Shown: positions 1-8,952 of the stretch, piece after piece
How positions within the stretch are numbered: position 1 is the first letter of the stretch
How the letters are laid out: each line of letters opens with the position of its first letter
Notes under the pieces: model-generated
Told to the model about the DNA's origin: nothing
What the model saw: only the letters and a program-made list of their open reading frames with translations
Databases searched by the model: none
Source of the DNA: Clostridium sp.
GTDB lineage: Bacteria > Bacillota > Clostridia > TANB77 > CAG-508
Direction: 5' to 3'
Length of the DNA stretch: 57,640 bases
Assembly (NCBI GenBank): GCA_018371855.1
Contig: JAHAKD010000008.1
Span: forward strand, 1 to 57,640
Program-made: the position numbers and the translations under genes

Positions 1-1
1 A

Positions 2-1078
2 AAAACATACATGACAGCTAATACAGCAAAAATGGCAATGGAAATAGAATATTTAAAAAACGAAAAAACAGCATATAAAGTACAAAATATAGACTTTGGA
101 ATAATAGAAAGACCAAGAACAAAAATTGTACTAGACAAGAGAGTATCACATATTAAATTAACAGCTACAGATGGTACAACTATATTTGATACAAACCAAT
201 CAACTTCTAACTTAACATGGAAAGAAAACAAATATAATGATAGAGGAAATATGGTATCTACAGGATTAGTACAAGGTACTGTAGACGAAAACTTATTATA
301 TGGTTCTAGTTTAAATGTAAGATATACGTTAGAAATAAGGAACCATAGTGAAGTAGACTATAATGAAAAATCATATTATGTTACAGGTGTAGTTAAAGAT
401 AGAAGTAAAATGAATAGAATTGAACCTACTAGTGTAATTGAATATGTACCAAATGTATTACAATATGATGCAGAACTTACAAAAGATAACGGAGAAGTAT
501 ATATAGAAATCTCTAATCAAAACGGTTCAGCTTCACGTTTAGATAGTATAGCTGGATCAAATAACTTGTGGCAAGTTCTTGCAAGCAAGAAAGAAAATAA
601 GAACTTTCCAGATTCTTATAGAGATACTTTAATAGAGGCAGGAGCATTTGATGAGGCAAAACAAACAATGGATGAAATCTTAATAACTAATTTAGACGGA
701 GTAAGAAATGCATTAGCAAGAAACGATGTTATTAGTTTAAGAAATGTCTTAACTCTTACAAGAGTTATTGCAAGAACAGAAGACACATCAAATACTGATG
801 AAATACAAAACATAGCAGAAGTTATAAGATTAACTATAGATAATGGTAGAAGACCATACTATGAAGATACTACAAATAAAGAAGTAGTAGAAATTCCAGG
901 TAACACATATCCATCAACTCTTAAAAATATAGAAGAAGTGGATACTGGAAGAGCAGAAGTTTTAACATTTGTTGTACCATTTGGTGCAAACAGACAGTTA
1001 ACATTAATAGTGATTGCTATAGTTAGCTTAGGAGTATTAGTAGCAGGAATTGTAGTAATAAAGAAGAAAGTTTTATAA
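2..1078 (+). CDS. C-terminal end of a membrane-anchored surface protein (5' truncated)
   Basis: The frame is open to the window edge. The first ATG (position 11) has no Shine-Dalgarno site, so this is the end of a gene that begins upstream. The visible part is beta-rich and resembles extracellular DUF11-type modules (a run around residues 95-115 reads like 'LNVRYTLEIRNHSEVDYNE'). A lower-complexity stretch leads to a hydrophobic segment (about residues 330-350), and the protein ends in a short basic tail, I-K-K-K-V-L. There is no LPXTG motif before the membrane segment. The tail matches the ends of the two TQXA adhesins at 29167 and 33897, so the anchoring mode is shared. It is probably a large cell-surface protein; the missing N-terminus prevents a firmer call. 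Confidence 0.7.
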   Translation, partial: KTYMTANTAKMAMEIEYLKNEKTAYKVQNIDFGIIERPRTKIVLDKRVSHIKLTATDGTTIFDTNQSTSNLTWKENKYNDRGNMVSTGLVQGTVDENLLYGSSLNVRYTLEIRNHSEVDYNEKSYYVTGVVKDRSKMNRIEPTSVIEYVPNVLQYDAELTKDNGEVYIEISNQNGSASRLDSIAGSNNLWQVLASKKENKNFPDSYRDTLIEAGAFDEAKQTMDEILITNLDGVRNALARNDVISLRNVLTLTRVIARTEDTSNTDEIQNIAEVIRLTIDNGRRPYYEDTTNKEVVEIPGNTYPSTLKNIEEVDTGRAEVLTFVVPFGANRQLTLIVIAIVSLGVLVAGIVVIKKKVL

Positions 1079-1131
1079 TAAGAACTTGACAAAGAAATAA
1101 AAAATATGTAAACTTAATAATAGAGTTGAAT

Positions 1132-1162
1132 AGGAGCTTTAGTAATAAAGCTCCTATATTTT
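1132..1162 (+). terminator. Rho-independent terminator after the truncated surface protein
   Basis: A 9-bp perfect stem AGGAGCTTT/AAAGCTCCT with a 6-nt loop (AGTAAT) is followed by ATATTTT. It lies 54 bp after the stop codon. Confidence 0.75.
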
Positions 1163-1200
1163 AAAAAGGGATTTAGGGACGTTGCTTAAAATCCCTTTTT
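1163..1200. repeat. REP-like palindrome, copy A (GGGACGTT family)
   Basis: Arms AAAAAGGGATTT and AAATCCCTTTTT (12 bp) flank a centre AGGGACGTTGCTTA. The same arms and centre recur between other genes near 4430, 4470, 6741 and 37711. The copy follows the terminator directly and may also terminate transcription. Confidence 0.75.
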
Positions 1201-1243
1201 AAATTCACAAGGCAAACAAAAAAGAGTAGGAGGGGTTTATAAT

Positions 1244-2197
1244 ATGATAAAACTATATAATACAAACATGGAAACAAATAAATTGGAAAATGTAGATACA
1301 TATACTAGAGGGACATGGATACATATGGTAGATCCTTCGGAAGATGAAATAAAAGAAGTTTGCCAAAATGTTAATATAAAAGATGACTTTATAAGATATG
1401 CTTTGGATAATGAAGAGAAAGCCAGAATTGACGTGGAAGACGAAGATGATACAATACTATTCATTATAGACATTCCTATAACTGAAAAGTCTCAAAGCGG
1501 TGGTTACATGTATGCAACCATGCCTATAGGTATGATTGTAGTAAGAGATGACTTTTTTATAACAGTAACTTTAAGAGAATGTAGTTTGATAAAAAAGTTT
1601 GAAAATGGAAAAGTAAAAAGCTTTTGTACTTATAAAAAGAGTAGATTTATTTTACAAATGATGTATAATAATTCATCAGAGTATCTAGAATACCTAAAGA
1701 AGATTAATAAAGAAACTGAGATTGCAGAAAATGTACTAAAAAATTCTATGAAAAATAGAGAATTATTAAAATTGCTAAGTTTGGAAAAATCTTTAGTATA
1801 TATAACTACATCATTAAGATCAAATGAAGCTGTTATGGAAAGAACATTAAAAATAAAGAATATTAAATTATATGAAGAAGATGAAGATATATTAGAAGAT
1901 GCTATTATAGAAAATAAACAGGCTATAGAAATGAGTAAAGTATATAGTGATATCTTAAATGGCACAATGGATGCATATGCTTCTATAATATCAAACAACT
2001 TAAATGGTGTTATGAAAACATTAACTTCAATTACTATAATAATCGCAATACCAACAATGATTGCAAGTTTTTGGGGCATGAATGTAAAATTACCATTTGA
2101 GGGGAATACATTAGGATTTTGGATAATGATTTTTATAGCGACACTACTTACAATTATTTCTGTTGTATGGCTAAAAAAGAAAGATATGTTAAATTAA
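1244..2197 (+). CDS. corA: CorA-like divalent metal ion transporter
   Basis: 317 residues, the usual CorA length. A long, charged, largely helical cytoplasmic N-terminal region comes first. Two C-terminal membrane helices follow, with the signature G-M-N motif after the first (F-W-G-M-N-V, about residues 277-282) and the basic end KKKDML. CorA-family proteins are pentameric inner-membrane channels for Mg2+ or related ions. The start ATG follows a strong TAGGAGGGG site at 1228-1235. It stands alone between two terminator-like structures. The family is clear from the GMN motif; the ion (Mg2+, Co2+, Ni2+ or efflux of another metal) cannot be read from the sequence. Confidence 0.9.
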   Translation: MIKLYNTNMETNKLENVDTYTRGTWIHMVDPSEDEIKEVCQNVNIKDDFIRYALDNEEKARIDVEDEDDTILFIIDIPITEKSQSGGYMYATMPIGMIVVRDDFFITVTLRECSLIKKFENGKVKSFCTYKKSRFILQMMYNNSSEYLEYLKKINKETEIAENVLKNSMKNRELLKLLSLEKSLVYITTSLRSNEAVMERTLKIKNIKLYEEDEDILEDAIIENKQAIEMSKVYSDILNGTMDAYASIISNNLNGVMKTLTSITIIIAIPTMIASFWGMNVKLPFEGNTLGFWIMIFIATLLTIISVVWLKKKDMLN

Positions 2198-2204
2198 AAT
2201 AAAT

Positions 2205-2254
2205 AGCGGACACAGAATTTATTTTATTTAAGTAAATTCTGTATCTGCTTTTAT
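2205..2254 (+). terminator. Terminator after corA
   Basis: A long hairpin pairs AGCGGACACAGAATTTA with TAAATTCTGTATCTGCT (one mismatch, one G-U) and is followed by TTTTATT. Confidence 0.75.
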
Positions 2255-2287
2255 TGCTTTAATATTACTACAAAAAGGAGAAAACAA

Positions 2288-2749
2288 ATGAGAAATAATA
2301 AAATAGACAAAGTATATTTTATAGTATTTTTAATATTGGAATTTATAATAATCTTTATATTTGAATATTTAAGCATATCAGATATAAAAATATTTATACT
2401 TACACAAGTTACTTTTGTAATATTATTCAGCCTAGTATATTTTGTGCTAATGTTATTTATCGAAAAATTTACATCACGTAAATTTTGTATAGAGTATAAC
2501 AAAATAATGCGAGAATATCAAAAAACAGATGATGCAGAAGTATTTTACAATAACTTAAAGAGAATAAAAGGAACTCCTGTAGGTGAAGATATACAAAATA
2601 CATATTTCTTAAGTTTGGCAACTGCATCATATAAGACTGGCAAAAATGAGGAAGCATTAGAATATCTAGATATGATTAAAACAGAAGATAAACATATTTT
2701 AAAAGTAATAGAAGACGAAAGAAAAGCAATAATTGGAGAATCTAAATAA
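2288..2749 (+). CDS. Small membrane protein with a helical, TPR-like cytoplasmic tail
   Basis: 153 residues, not recognised as a named family. Two hydrophobic helices (about residues 8-28 and 33-58) form a hairpin in the membrane. The remaining 90 residues are soluble and helical, and a part around residues 100-140 (AxxxYKxGKNEEALEYLDMI) looks like a tetratricopeptide-type helix pair, which would suggest protein binding. Start: ATG preceded by AAAAAGGAG at 2273-2280. It sits between corA and the ABC-F gene, each with its own ribosome site and a terminator between corA and this gene, so it is probably transcribed separately from corA. Function unknown. Confidence 0.7.
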   Translation: MRNNKIDKVYFIVFLILEFIIIFIFEYLSISDIKIFILTQVTFVILFSLVYFVLMLFIEKFTSRKFCIEYNKIMREYQKTDDAEVFYNNLKRIKGTPVGEDIQNTYFLSLATASYKTGKNEEALEYLDMIKTEDKHILKVIEDERKAIIGESK

Positions 2750-2829
2750 CCATAAGTTGTAAATTTATAATAAATAGTATATAATAATTCAAGCGAAAAG
2801 CAGGCAAATGCTTAAAAGGAGGAAAAAAT

Positions 2830-4413
2830 ATGTTATCTGTAAATGGTGTAACAGTACGTTTTGGTAAAAGAATACTATTTGAAGATGTAAACATTAAATT
2901 TGGAAAAGGAAATTGCTATGGAATAATTGGTGCAAATGGTGCCGGAAAATCTACATTTTTAAAAGTACTTTCTGGAGAATTAGAACCAAGTAAAGGTGAT
3001 GTAACAATAGATAAAGGAGAAAGAATATCTATTTTAAAGCAAGATCACTTTGCATATGATGAGTATAATGTACTAGATGCTGTTATAATGGGAAATCAAG
3101 AATTATACAGTATTATGAAAGAAAAAGAAGAAATTTATGCAAAAGAAGACTTTTCAGAAGAAGATGGAATGAAAGCTGCAAAATTAGAAGAAAGATTTGC
3201 AGAATTAGATGGTTGGAATGCAGAAACTAATGCAGCTACATTATTAAATGATTTAGGAATATCTCCAGAAAACCATTATAAACAAATGAAAGAAATTGAA
3301 GATAGAGAAAAAGTAAAAATCTTACTTGCACAAAGTCTATTTGGAAATCCAGATATTTTATTATTGGACGAGCCTACAAACGATTTGGATTTAAAAACTA
3401 TTCAATGGTTAGAGGAATTCTTGATGAATTTTGAAAATACAGTAATTGTAGTGTCACACGACAGATATTTCCTAAATAAAGTATGTACACATATTGCAGA
3501 TGTAGACTTTGGAAAAATTAAAGTTTACCCAGGTAACTATGATTTCTGGTATGAATCTAGCCAATTGGCATTAAAACAAATGAAAGATGCAAATAAGAAA
3601 AAAGAAGAGAAAATAAAAGAATTACAAGAATTTATTGCACGTTTTAGTGCTAATGCATCTAAATCAAAACAAGCTACATCAAGAAAGAAATCATTAGAAA
3701 AAATCCAATTGGATGAAATAAAACCATCAAATAGAAGATATCCATATATAGACTTTAAACCAGACAGAGAGCCAGGAAAAGATATTTTAACAGTTAAGAA
3801 TTTAAGTAAAACTATAGATGGGGAGAAAGTATTAGATAATGTATCTTTTACAGTAAAAACAGATAATAAGATTGCAATAATCGCAGATAATGAAAATGCA
3901 AGAACAACATTGTTCCAAATATTAGCAGGAGAAATAGAACCAGATGAAGGAGAAGTATTATTCGGAACAACTATAACTAAAGCATATTTCCCAAAAGATA
4001 ATAGCTACTTATTTACTCAAGATTTAAGTATAACAGATTGGCTAAGACAATATTCAAAAGATCCTGATGAAACATATGTAAGAAGCTTTTTAGGTAGAAT
4101 GTTATTTTCCGGTGATGAAGCTTTAAAAAATGTAAAAGTTTTATCTGGAGGGGAAAAGGTAAGATGTGTATTATCTAAATTAATGTTATCAGGTGCAAAC
4201 TTCTTAATTTTTGATGAACCAACAAATCATTTAGACATGGAAAGTATTACTGCATTAAATGAAGGAATGGAAAGATTTAAAGGTAATATGATATTTGCAT
4301 CACATGACCATCAATTAATGCAAACTGTAGCAAATAGAATAATAGACATTAAAAAAGACGGAAGCGTAGTAGATAAAGAATGCACTTACAATGAATACTT
4401 AGGATTAGAATAG
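2830..4413 (+). CDS. ABC-F family ATPase (YkpA/YbiT type) with one degenerate ATP site
   Basis: 527 residues, two nucleotide-binding domains in one chain and no membrane segment: the ABC-F plan of ribosome-associated translation factors. NBD1 has an intact Walker A (G-A-N-G-A-G-K-S-T, residues 34-42) and Walker B (LLLDEPTNDLD, about 176-186), but its signature position reads M-K-E-I-E-D-R-E-K instead of LSGGQ. NBD2 has an intact signature (L-S-G-G-E, about 438) and Walker B (about 460), but its Walker A reads A-D-N-E-N-A-R-T-T and lacks the lysine. The two composite sites are therefore unequal: one should bind and cleave ATP, the other looks dead. The charged linker (about 245-300) matches the P-site tRNA interaction motif region. 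Start ATG with AGGAGG at 2817-2822. Antibiotic resistance is not implied; housekeeping ABC-F roles are more likely. Confidence 0.9.
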   Translation: MLSVNGVTVRFGKRILFEDVNIKFGKGNCYGIIGANGAGKSTFLKVLSGELEPSKGDVTIDKGERISILKQDHFAYDEYNVLDAVIMGNQELYSIMKEKEEIYAKEDFSEEDGMKAAKLEERFAELDGWNAETNAATLLNDLGISPENHYKQMKEIEDREKVKILLAQSLFGNPDILLLDEPTNDLDLKTIQWLEEFLMNFENTVIVVSHDRYFLNKVCTHIADVDFGKIKVYPGNYDFWYESSQLALKQMKDANKKKEEKIKELQEFIARFSANASKSKQATSRKKSLEKIQLDEIKPSNRRYPYIDFKPDREPGKDILTVKNLSKTIDGEKVLDNVSFTVKTDNKIAIIADNENARTTLFQILAGEIEPDEGEVLFGTTITKAYFPKDNSYLFTQDLSITDWLRQYSKDPDETYVRSFLGRMLFSGDEALKNVKVLSGGEKVRCVLSKLMLSGANFLIFDEPTNHLDMESITALNEGMERFKGNMIFASHDHQLMQTVANRIIDIKKDGSVVDKECTYNEYLGLE

Positions 4414-4426
4414 AAGATAGGGAAAA

Positions 4427-4508
4427 TGGGGGGACGTTCTTAAAATCCCTATTTTAAATAGGGATTTTAGGAACGTCCCTAAATCCCGAAGAACGTTTCT
4501 AAGTCCCA
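4427..4508. repeat. REP-like palindrome cluster, copies B1-B2 plus a partial third
   Basis: Two inverted copies face each other: a unit running from GGGACGTTC to AAAATCCC (4431-4450), then TATTTTAAATA, then the inverted unit ending GGAACGTCCC (to 4478). A degenerate third half (GAACGTTTCTAAGTCCC) runs to 4508. The block fills the gap between the ABC-F gene and tex and may act as a terminator for the former. Confidence 0.8.
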
Positions 4509-4524
4509 AGTGAAGGGAGATAAA

Positions 4525-6678
4525 ATGGATAAAATTATACAAATCATAGCAACTGAATTAAATATAAAAAAATTACAAGTAGAAAATACAATAAAACTAA
4601 TAGATGAAGGAAATACAATTCCTTTTATTGCTAGATATAGGAAAGAAGTAACAGGAGGTCTTTCTGATGAAGTTTTAAGAAATTTTGGGGAAAGACTAAA
4701 CTATTTAAGAAATTTAGAAAAGAGAAAAGAAGAAGTTACAAATTCTATAGAAGAGCAAGGAAAGTTAACAGAGGAGATAGTAAAAGATTTAGAGAATGCT
4801 ATAACACTTGCAGAAGTAGAAGATATTTATAGACCATATAAGCAAAAGAAAAAGACAAGAGCAACTGTAGCAAAAGCAAAAGGGTTAGAACCACTTGCAG
4901 AAATTATTTTGGCTCAAGAAGAGACAAAAAATATACAAGAAATAGCAACTGAATATATAAATGAAGAAAAAGAAGTAAAAACTGTAGAAGAGGCAATACA
5001 GGGAGCATTAGATATTATTGCGGAAATGATATCTGATAACCCAGAATATAGAAGGTTAATTAAACAAATAATATATTCAAAAGGAGTTATAAAGACTACT
5101 GCTACAAAGCTAGAAGAAAAATCTGCTTATGAAATGTATTATGATTATAGTGAAAATATAAATAAAATACCAAGTCATAGAATTCTTGCAATAAACAGAG
5201 GAGAAAAAGAAGAATTCCTAAAAGTTAAGATAGAAAAAGAAGAAGATAAAATATTAGAAAAAATAGAAAAAGATATAATTAAAGGCGAAACACAGTTTAC
5301 GCAATATTTAAAAGATACTGTTCAAGATAGCTTTAAAAGATTAATAGAACCATCTATTGATAGAGAAATAAGATCAGACTTAACAGAAAAAGCAGAAGAG
5401 CAAGCAATAAAAGTATTTGGTAAAAATGCAAAACAATTACTATTAGGAGCGCCAATAAAGGGTATAACAGTTATGGGATTTGACCCAGCATATAGAACAG
5501 GTTGCAAAATTGCAATAATAGATGAAACAGGTAAGGTTTTAGATATTACAACAGTATACCCAACAGAGCCACAAAATGATATAGAGAAAGCAGAAAAGGA
5601 ATTAGTAAGATTAATTAATAAAGATCATGTAGATATGATTGCAATAGGAAATGGAACAGCTTCAAGAGAATCAGAAATGTTTGTATCAGAAATGATAAAA
5701 AAATGTGATCACGAGGTTTTATATACTATAGTAAGTGAGGCCGGAGCATCTGTATATTCTGCGTCAAAACTTGCAACAGAAGAATACCCAGATATAAATG
5801 TTTCTATAAGAGGTGCAATATCTATAGCTAGAAGACTTCAAGATCCTCTTGCAGAATTTGTTAAAATTGATCCTAAATCTATAGGTGTTGGCCAATATCA
5901 ACATGATGTAAATCAAAAGAAATTGGAAGAAAGCTTAGCAGGAGTTGTAGAAGATAGTGTTAATAAGGTTGGAGTAGATGTGAATACTGCAACACCATCA
6001 CTTCTTTCATATGTTTCTGGAATAAATAAAACTATAGCTAAAAACATAGTAAAATACAGAGATGAAAACGGAAAGTTAAAAACTAGAAAAGAATTACTTA
6101 AAGTTCCTAAATTAGGTAAAGTTGCATTTGAACAATGTGCAGGATTTATTAGAATCCCAGATGGAGCTAATCCATTAGAAAATACTGCAGTTCACCCTGA
6201 AAGCTACGAAATAGCAGAAAAATTGCTAAAGACTTTATGTTATGGAACAGCAGATTTAAAAGATAAGGATAAATTAATAGAGCTTAGAAAAAAATTAAGC
6301 AGCATAAATTTAACCGAAACAGCAAAAGCCCTAAATGTAGGTGAGATGACATTAAAAGATATAATAGATGAGTTGTCTAAACCTGGTAGAGATCCTAGAG
6401 AAGATATGCCAAAACCAATATTAAGACAAGATGTTTTAAAATTTGAAGATCTAAAAGAAGGTATGATATTAACAGGTACTGTTAGAAATGTAATTGATTT
6501 TGGAGCATTTGTGGATATTGGTGTAAAACATGATGGACTTGTCCACATATCAGAGATGAGTGAAAAATTTGTTAAAAATCCATCAGATATTGTTTCTGTT
6601 GGTGATATTGTAAAAGTAAAAGTTATTGGAATAGATAATGACAGACAAAAAGTAAAACTTTCTATGAAAATTGGATAA
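4525..6678 (+). CDS. tex: Tex, RNA-binding transcription accessory protein
   Basis: About 717 residues from the ATG at 4525. This start is preferred over the in-frame GTG at 4510 because AAGGGAGA (4513-4520) is correctly spaced only for the ATG. Domain order matches Tex: N-terminal helical region with P-F-I-A-R-Y-R-K-E (about residues 31-39), a YqgF/RNase H-like core starting near residue 316 (GFDPAYRTGCK), helix-hairpin-helix motifs at about 487-535, and a C-terminal S1 RNA-binding domain at about 645-715 (VRNVIDFGAFVDIGVKHDGLVH, read in parts). Tex binds nucleic acid and affects transcription or RNA turnover; its exact activity differs between species. It is followed by its own terminator and a REP-like repeat. 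Confidence 0.93.
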   Translation: MDKIIQIIATELNIKKLQVENTIKLIDEGNTIPFIARYRKEVTGGLSDEVLRNFGERLNYLRNLEKRKEEVTNSIEEQGKLTEEIVKDLENAITLAEVEDIYRPYKQKKKTRATVAKAKGLEPLAEIILAQEETKNIQEIATEYINEEKEVKTVEEAIQGALDIIAEMISDNPEYRRLIKQIIYSKGVIKTTATKLEEKSAYEMYYDYSENINKIPSHRILAINRGEKEEFLKVKIEKEEDKILEKIEKDIIKGETQFTQYLKDTVQDSFKRLIEPSIDREIRSDLTEKAEEQAIKVFGKNAKQLLLGAPIKGITVMGFDPAYRTGCKIAIIDETGKVLDITTVYPTEPQNDIEKAEKELVRLINKDHVDMIAIGNGTASRESEMFVSEMIKKCDHEVLYTIVSEAGASVYSASKLATEEYPDINVSIRGAISIARRLQDPLAEFVKIDPKSIGVGQYQHDVNQKKLEESLAGVVEDSVNKVGVDVNTATPSLLSYVSGINKTIAKNIVKYRDENGKLKTRKELLKVPKLGKVAFEQCAGFIRIPDGANPLENTAVHPESYEIAEKLLKTLCYGTADLKDKDKLIELRKKLSSINLTETAKALNVGEMTLKDIIDELSKPGRDPREDMPKPILRQDVLKFEDLKEGMILTGTVRNVIDFGAFVDIGVKHDGLVHISEMSEKFVKNPSDIVSVGDIVKVKVIGIDNDRQKVKLSMKIG

Positions 6679-6689
6679 TTTAAATAAAT

Positions 6690-6729
6690 AAAAAACTTCT
6701 TATACATATTGTGTAAGAAGTTTTTTATT
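6690..6729 (+). terminator. Terminator after tex
   Basis: AAAAACTTCTTA pairs with TAAGAAGTTTTTT around the loop TACATATTGTG and is followed by TTATTA. The A-rich 5' arm could also let it work for the opposing minus-strand gene. Confidence 0.8.
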
Positions 6730-6740
6730 ATACATTAAAA

Positions 6741-6775
6741 ATAGGGATTTTAAGGAACGTCCCCAAAATCCCTAT
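6741..6775. repeat. REP-like palindrome, copy C
   Basis: ATAGGGATTTT and AAAATCCCTAT (11-bp arms) flank AAGGAACGTCCCC. It lies between tex and the end of the convergent DUF975 gene. Confidence 0.8.
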
Positions 6776-6779
6776 CTTA

Positions 6780-7718
6780 TTATTCATCTTTATTTTGGTC
6801 TAAATTTGGTATATCTACGATTTCTGCTTTTACATCTTGAGAACCAGATTGTTCTTTTATTTCATTTGTTTTTGGTGTATTTCCTTCTGTGCTTTCTTCT
6901 GAAGATACAGTACCTTCAGCAACTGTAGCAGAGCTATCTATACCAGCCCTATTTTCATAGAATACTATTGATGCAAATCCAATATATGGTGTTAATACTA
7001 ATGTACCAGCGATTGTTGCTATCCATCCAACAAAAGGTATTAAAGATAATACAACAGCTAGAGCAATCCATCCAATGAATGAAAGATATAAGCAGAACAA
7101 ACGACCTTTATTTCCATCCATAAGCTCTTTACTTTTGTTAACACAATCAAGTGGTTGTATATTTGGATTATCTATTGCAATATACATACCTAAACCATAT
7201 GAAAGTGATTTTATGAAAAGCCATATGTATGAAGCAAGTATTACAATAAATGCTATTATCATTAGAGCACTAACACCAACTAATGCACCACCTAAAACAG
7301 ATGTAGAAGAGCTTACTCCTACTGCGAATGCAGTTGCTAAAGATGCAATACTAGAAACTAGTAATATGATAAGAGCGACTACTATTAATATTAGTGGAGC
7401 AATCATTTTTAGAAGTAATCTTCCTGTAACACACCATGCTCTTTTAAAATTAGCAAAGCCATCTTTAAAGAAATCGAAGTATCCTACATTTTCTCCTCTT
7501 TTTAACTTCATCATAGTCATCATAAAACCATATAGTATTGGAATATCAATGACAATAGCTGCAATATAAATTAAAAATCCTAAAAAAGGAATAGAAGAAA
7601 GTAATCCAACTAAAACAGAATATGCTAAAAATATTAAAGTTATTAAAACTACAACTCCCCATTTACCTTTTAAAGACTCTCTGGCTTGCTTTCTTGTTTC
7701 TGAAGCAGTTAAAACCAT
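6780..7718 (-). CDS. DUF975-family integral membrane protein
   Basis: 312 residues. The start carries the family's typical S-E-T-R-K-Q-A-R-E-S-L-K-G-K-W (residues 6-20), followed by about six hydrophobic helices in a Gly/Ala/Ser-rich membrane core (about residues 22-240), including one pair flanking a K-L-K-R-G-E loop. The last 60 residues are polar, acidic and probably disordered. This matches the DUF975 (COG5523) family of predicted integral membrane proteins. Role unknown. Start ATG with a GGAGGGG ribosome site (7727-7733). It is 44 bp downstream of the response-regulator gene on the same strand, with no clear terminator between, so read-through is possible. Confidence 0.85.
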   Translation of the reverse strand: MVLTASETRKQARESLKGKWGVVVLITLIFLAYSVLVGLLSSIPFLGFLIYIAAIVIDIPILYGFMMTMMKLKRGENVGYFDFFKDGFANFKRAWCVTGRLLLKMIAPLILIVVALIILLVSSIASLATAFAVGVSSSTSVLGGALVGVSALMIIAFIVILASYIWLFIKSLSYGLGMYIAIDNPNIQPLDCVNKSKELMDGNKGRLFCLYLSFIGWIALAVVLSLIPFVGWIATIAGTLVLTPYIGFASIVFYENRAGIDSSATVAEGTVSSEESTEGNTPKTNEIKEQSGSQDVKAEIVDIPNLDQNKDE

Positions 7719-7762
7719 TTTTAAAACCCCTCCTTAATTAATTATATTAAATACAAATAAAG

Positions 7763-8791
7763 TTAGTACTTTTCTTGTATTTGTTTAATAGAATTAAAAT
7801 TATTATCTAAAATATCTAGGAAAGCTATACCTATTTCTGGGTCAAACTGAGAACCCAAATTTTGTAATATTTCAGATTTTACAACGTCCATTGGTAAAGA
7901 ATCTCTATAACTTCTTCTTGAGGTCATAGCGTCAAAGCTATCAACTATAGAAGTGATTCTAGCTAGATAAGGGATATTTGTTCCTGCTAATCTTTCTGGG
8001 TATCCATTTCCGTCAAATCTTTCGTGATGATATTTTATAATATCTATAATATTTTTAAACATGTCAGCATTTTCTAAAATGTTATATCCAATTACTGGAT
8101 GTTCTTTAATTTTTATATATTCCTCATCTGTTAATTTAGATTCTTTTAGAAGGATGCTGTCTGGAATACCAATTTTTCCTATATCATGAAAAAGACCACC
8201 GATTTTTAATTTTTCAATGTCTTCGTTAGGTAAATTAAGCTTTTTCCCTAATAGAACTGCGTATTCAGAAACCCTATCTGAATGTCCTCTAGTATAAGGG
8301 TCTTTAGCTTCTACAGTATGTCTTAAAATCTCTATACTATCTATATAAGACTTTTCTAGATTATCATTCATTTTAGTAATTGTTCTCATTTGATTTACAG
8401 ATTTTAATCCAGATTCTATTAATAATAATAATTGGTCAAACTTATCACTTTTTTCACAATATCCTTGAATATCAAGCTCGTGAATAGTTTCTAGTGGTGG
8501 AGCCAAATCTTTATGACCAGTTAAAAGAAGAATATATAAATCTCTATTAAATTTTCTTATTTCTTCAACAACTTTGTCACCATGAATTGGGTCCATAATA
8601 AAATCTAGTACCATTAAATCAAAATGTTCTGTTTTTACGCGATTTATAGCTTCTATAGGATCTGTTATGCCAACGAAATCATAGCCAGATCTTTTCATAA
8701 ATATAGATAATGAATCTAAAATTCCTTGTTCATCATCTACAGCGATTATTTTAAAATCAGTACTTTTGGATGTAACTTGATTCTTTCTCAT
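7763..8791 (-). CDS. Response regulator with HD-GYP phosphodiesterase output
   Basis: 342 residues. Receiver domain at residues 14-125: acidic pair D19-D20, phospho-acceptor D63 (V-L-D-F), conserved T (LLLTGH) and a K in the usual switch position (CEKSD). A coiled linker (about 128-155) leads to an HD-GYP domain at about 160-335 with H-D-I-G-K, H-P-V-I-G, H-H-E-R and D-G-N-G-Y-P metal/substrate motifs. HD-GYP domains commonly hydrolyse c-di-GMP, so phosphorylation probably controls c-di-GMP breakdown; some members act on other cyclic dinucleotides. There is no DNA-binding domain. Start ATG with AGGAGG. The partner may be the histidine kinase gene just upstream, although a terminator separates the two. 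Confidence 0.92.
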   Translation of the reverse strand: MRKNQVTSKSTDFKIIAVDDEQGILDSLSIFMKRSGYDFVGITDPIEAINRVKTEHFDLMVLDFIMDPIHGDKVVEEIRKFNRDLYILLLTGHKDLAPPLETIHELDIQGYCEKSDKFDQLLLLIESGLKSVNQMRTITKMNDNLEKSYIDSIEILRHTVEAKDPYTRGHSDRVSEYAVLLGKKLNLPNEDIEKLKIGGLFHDIGKIGIPDSILLKESKLTDEEYIKIKEHPVIGYNILENADMFKNIIDIIKYHHERFDGNGYPERLAGTNIPYLARITSIVDSFDAMTSRRSYRDSLPMDVVKSEILQNLGSQFDPEIGIAFLDILDNNFNSIKQIQEKY

Positions 8792-8855
8792 AATAACAGA
8801 CCTCCTAATATAGAAATTATATAAATAAAAATCTATAAAAGCAAGAAAAAAGTCA

Positions 8856-8898
8856 AAAAAAATACAAAAAAAGAAACTATAGCTATTTATAGTTTCTT
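8856..8898 (-). terminator. Terminator between the histidine kinase and the response regulator
   Basis: Read on the minus strand, AAGAAACTATA pairs with TATAGTTTCTT around AATAGC and is followed by a long T-rich tract (TTTTTTGTATTTTTTTT). It implies that the HD-GYP gene has its own promoter or is reached by partial read-through. Confidence 0.8.
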
Positions 8899-8952
8899 CT
8901 TAATAATTTAAACAAGTAATAAGTTGAATATTGAGCGATTAGGCAAAAAATC

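Noticed and set aside
2830..4413. ABC-F gene as an antibiotic-resistance (ARE) determinant
   Set aside because: The degenerate-site pattern and overall resemblance fit housekeeping YkpA/YbiT types, and there is no leader peptide or resistance context.
4510..4524. In-frame GTG start for tex
   Set aside because: It precedes the ribosome site AAGGGAGA and falls within the end of a REP-like repeat; the ATG at 4525 fits the family start.
7075..7569. 164-codon plus-strand open frame over the DUF975 gene
   Set aside because: Antisense shadow of a well-supported membrane protein; no ribosome site and no promoter.
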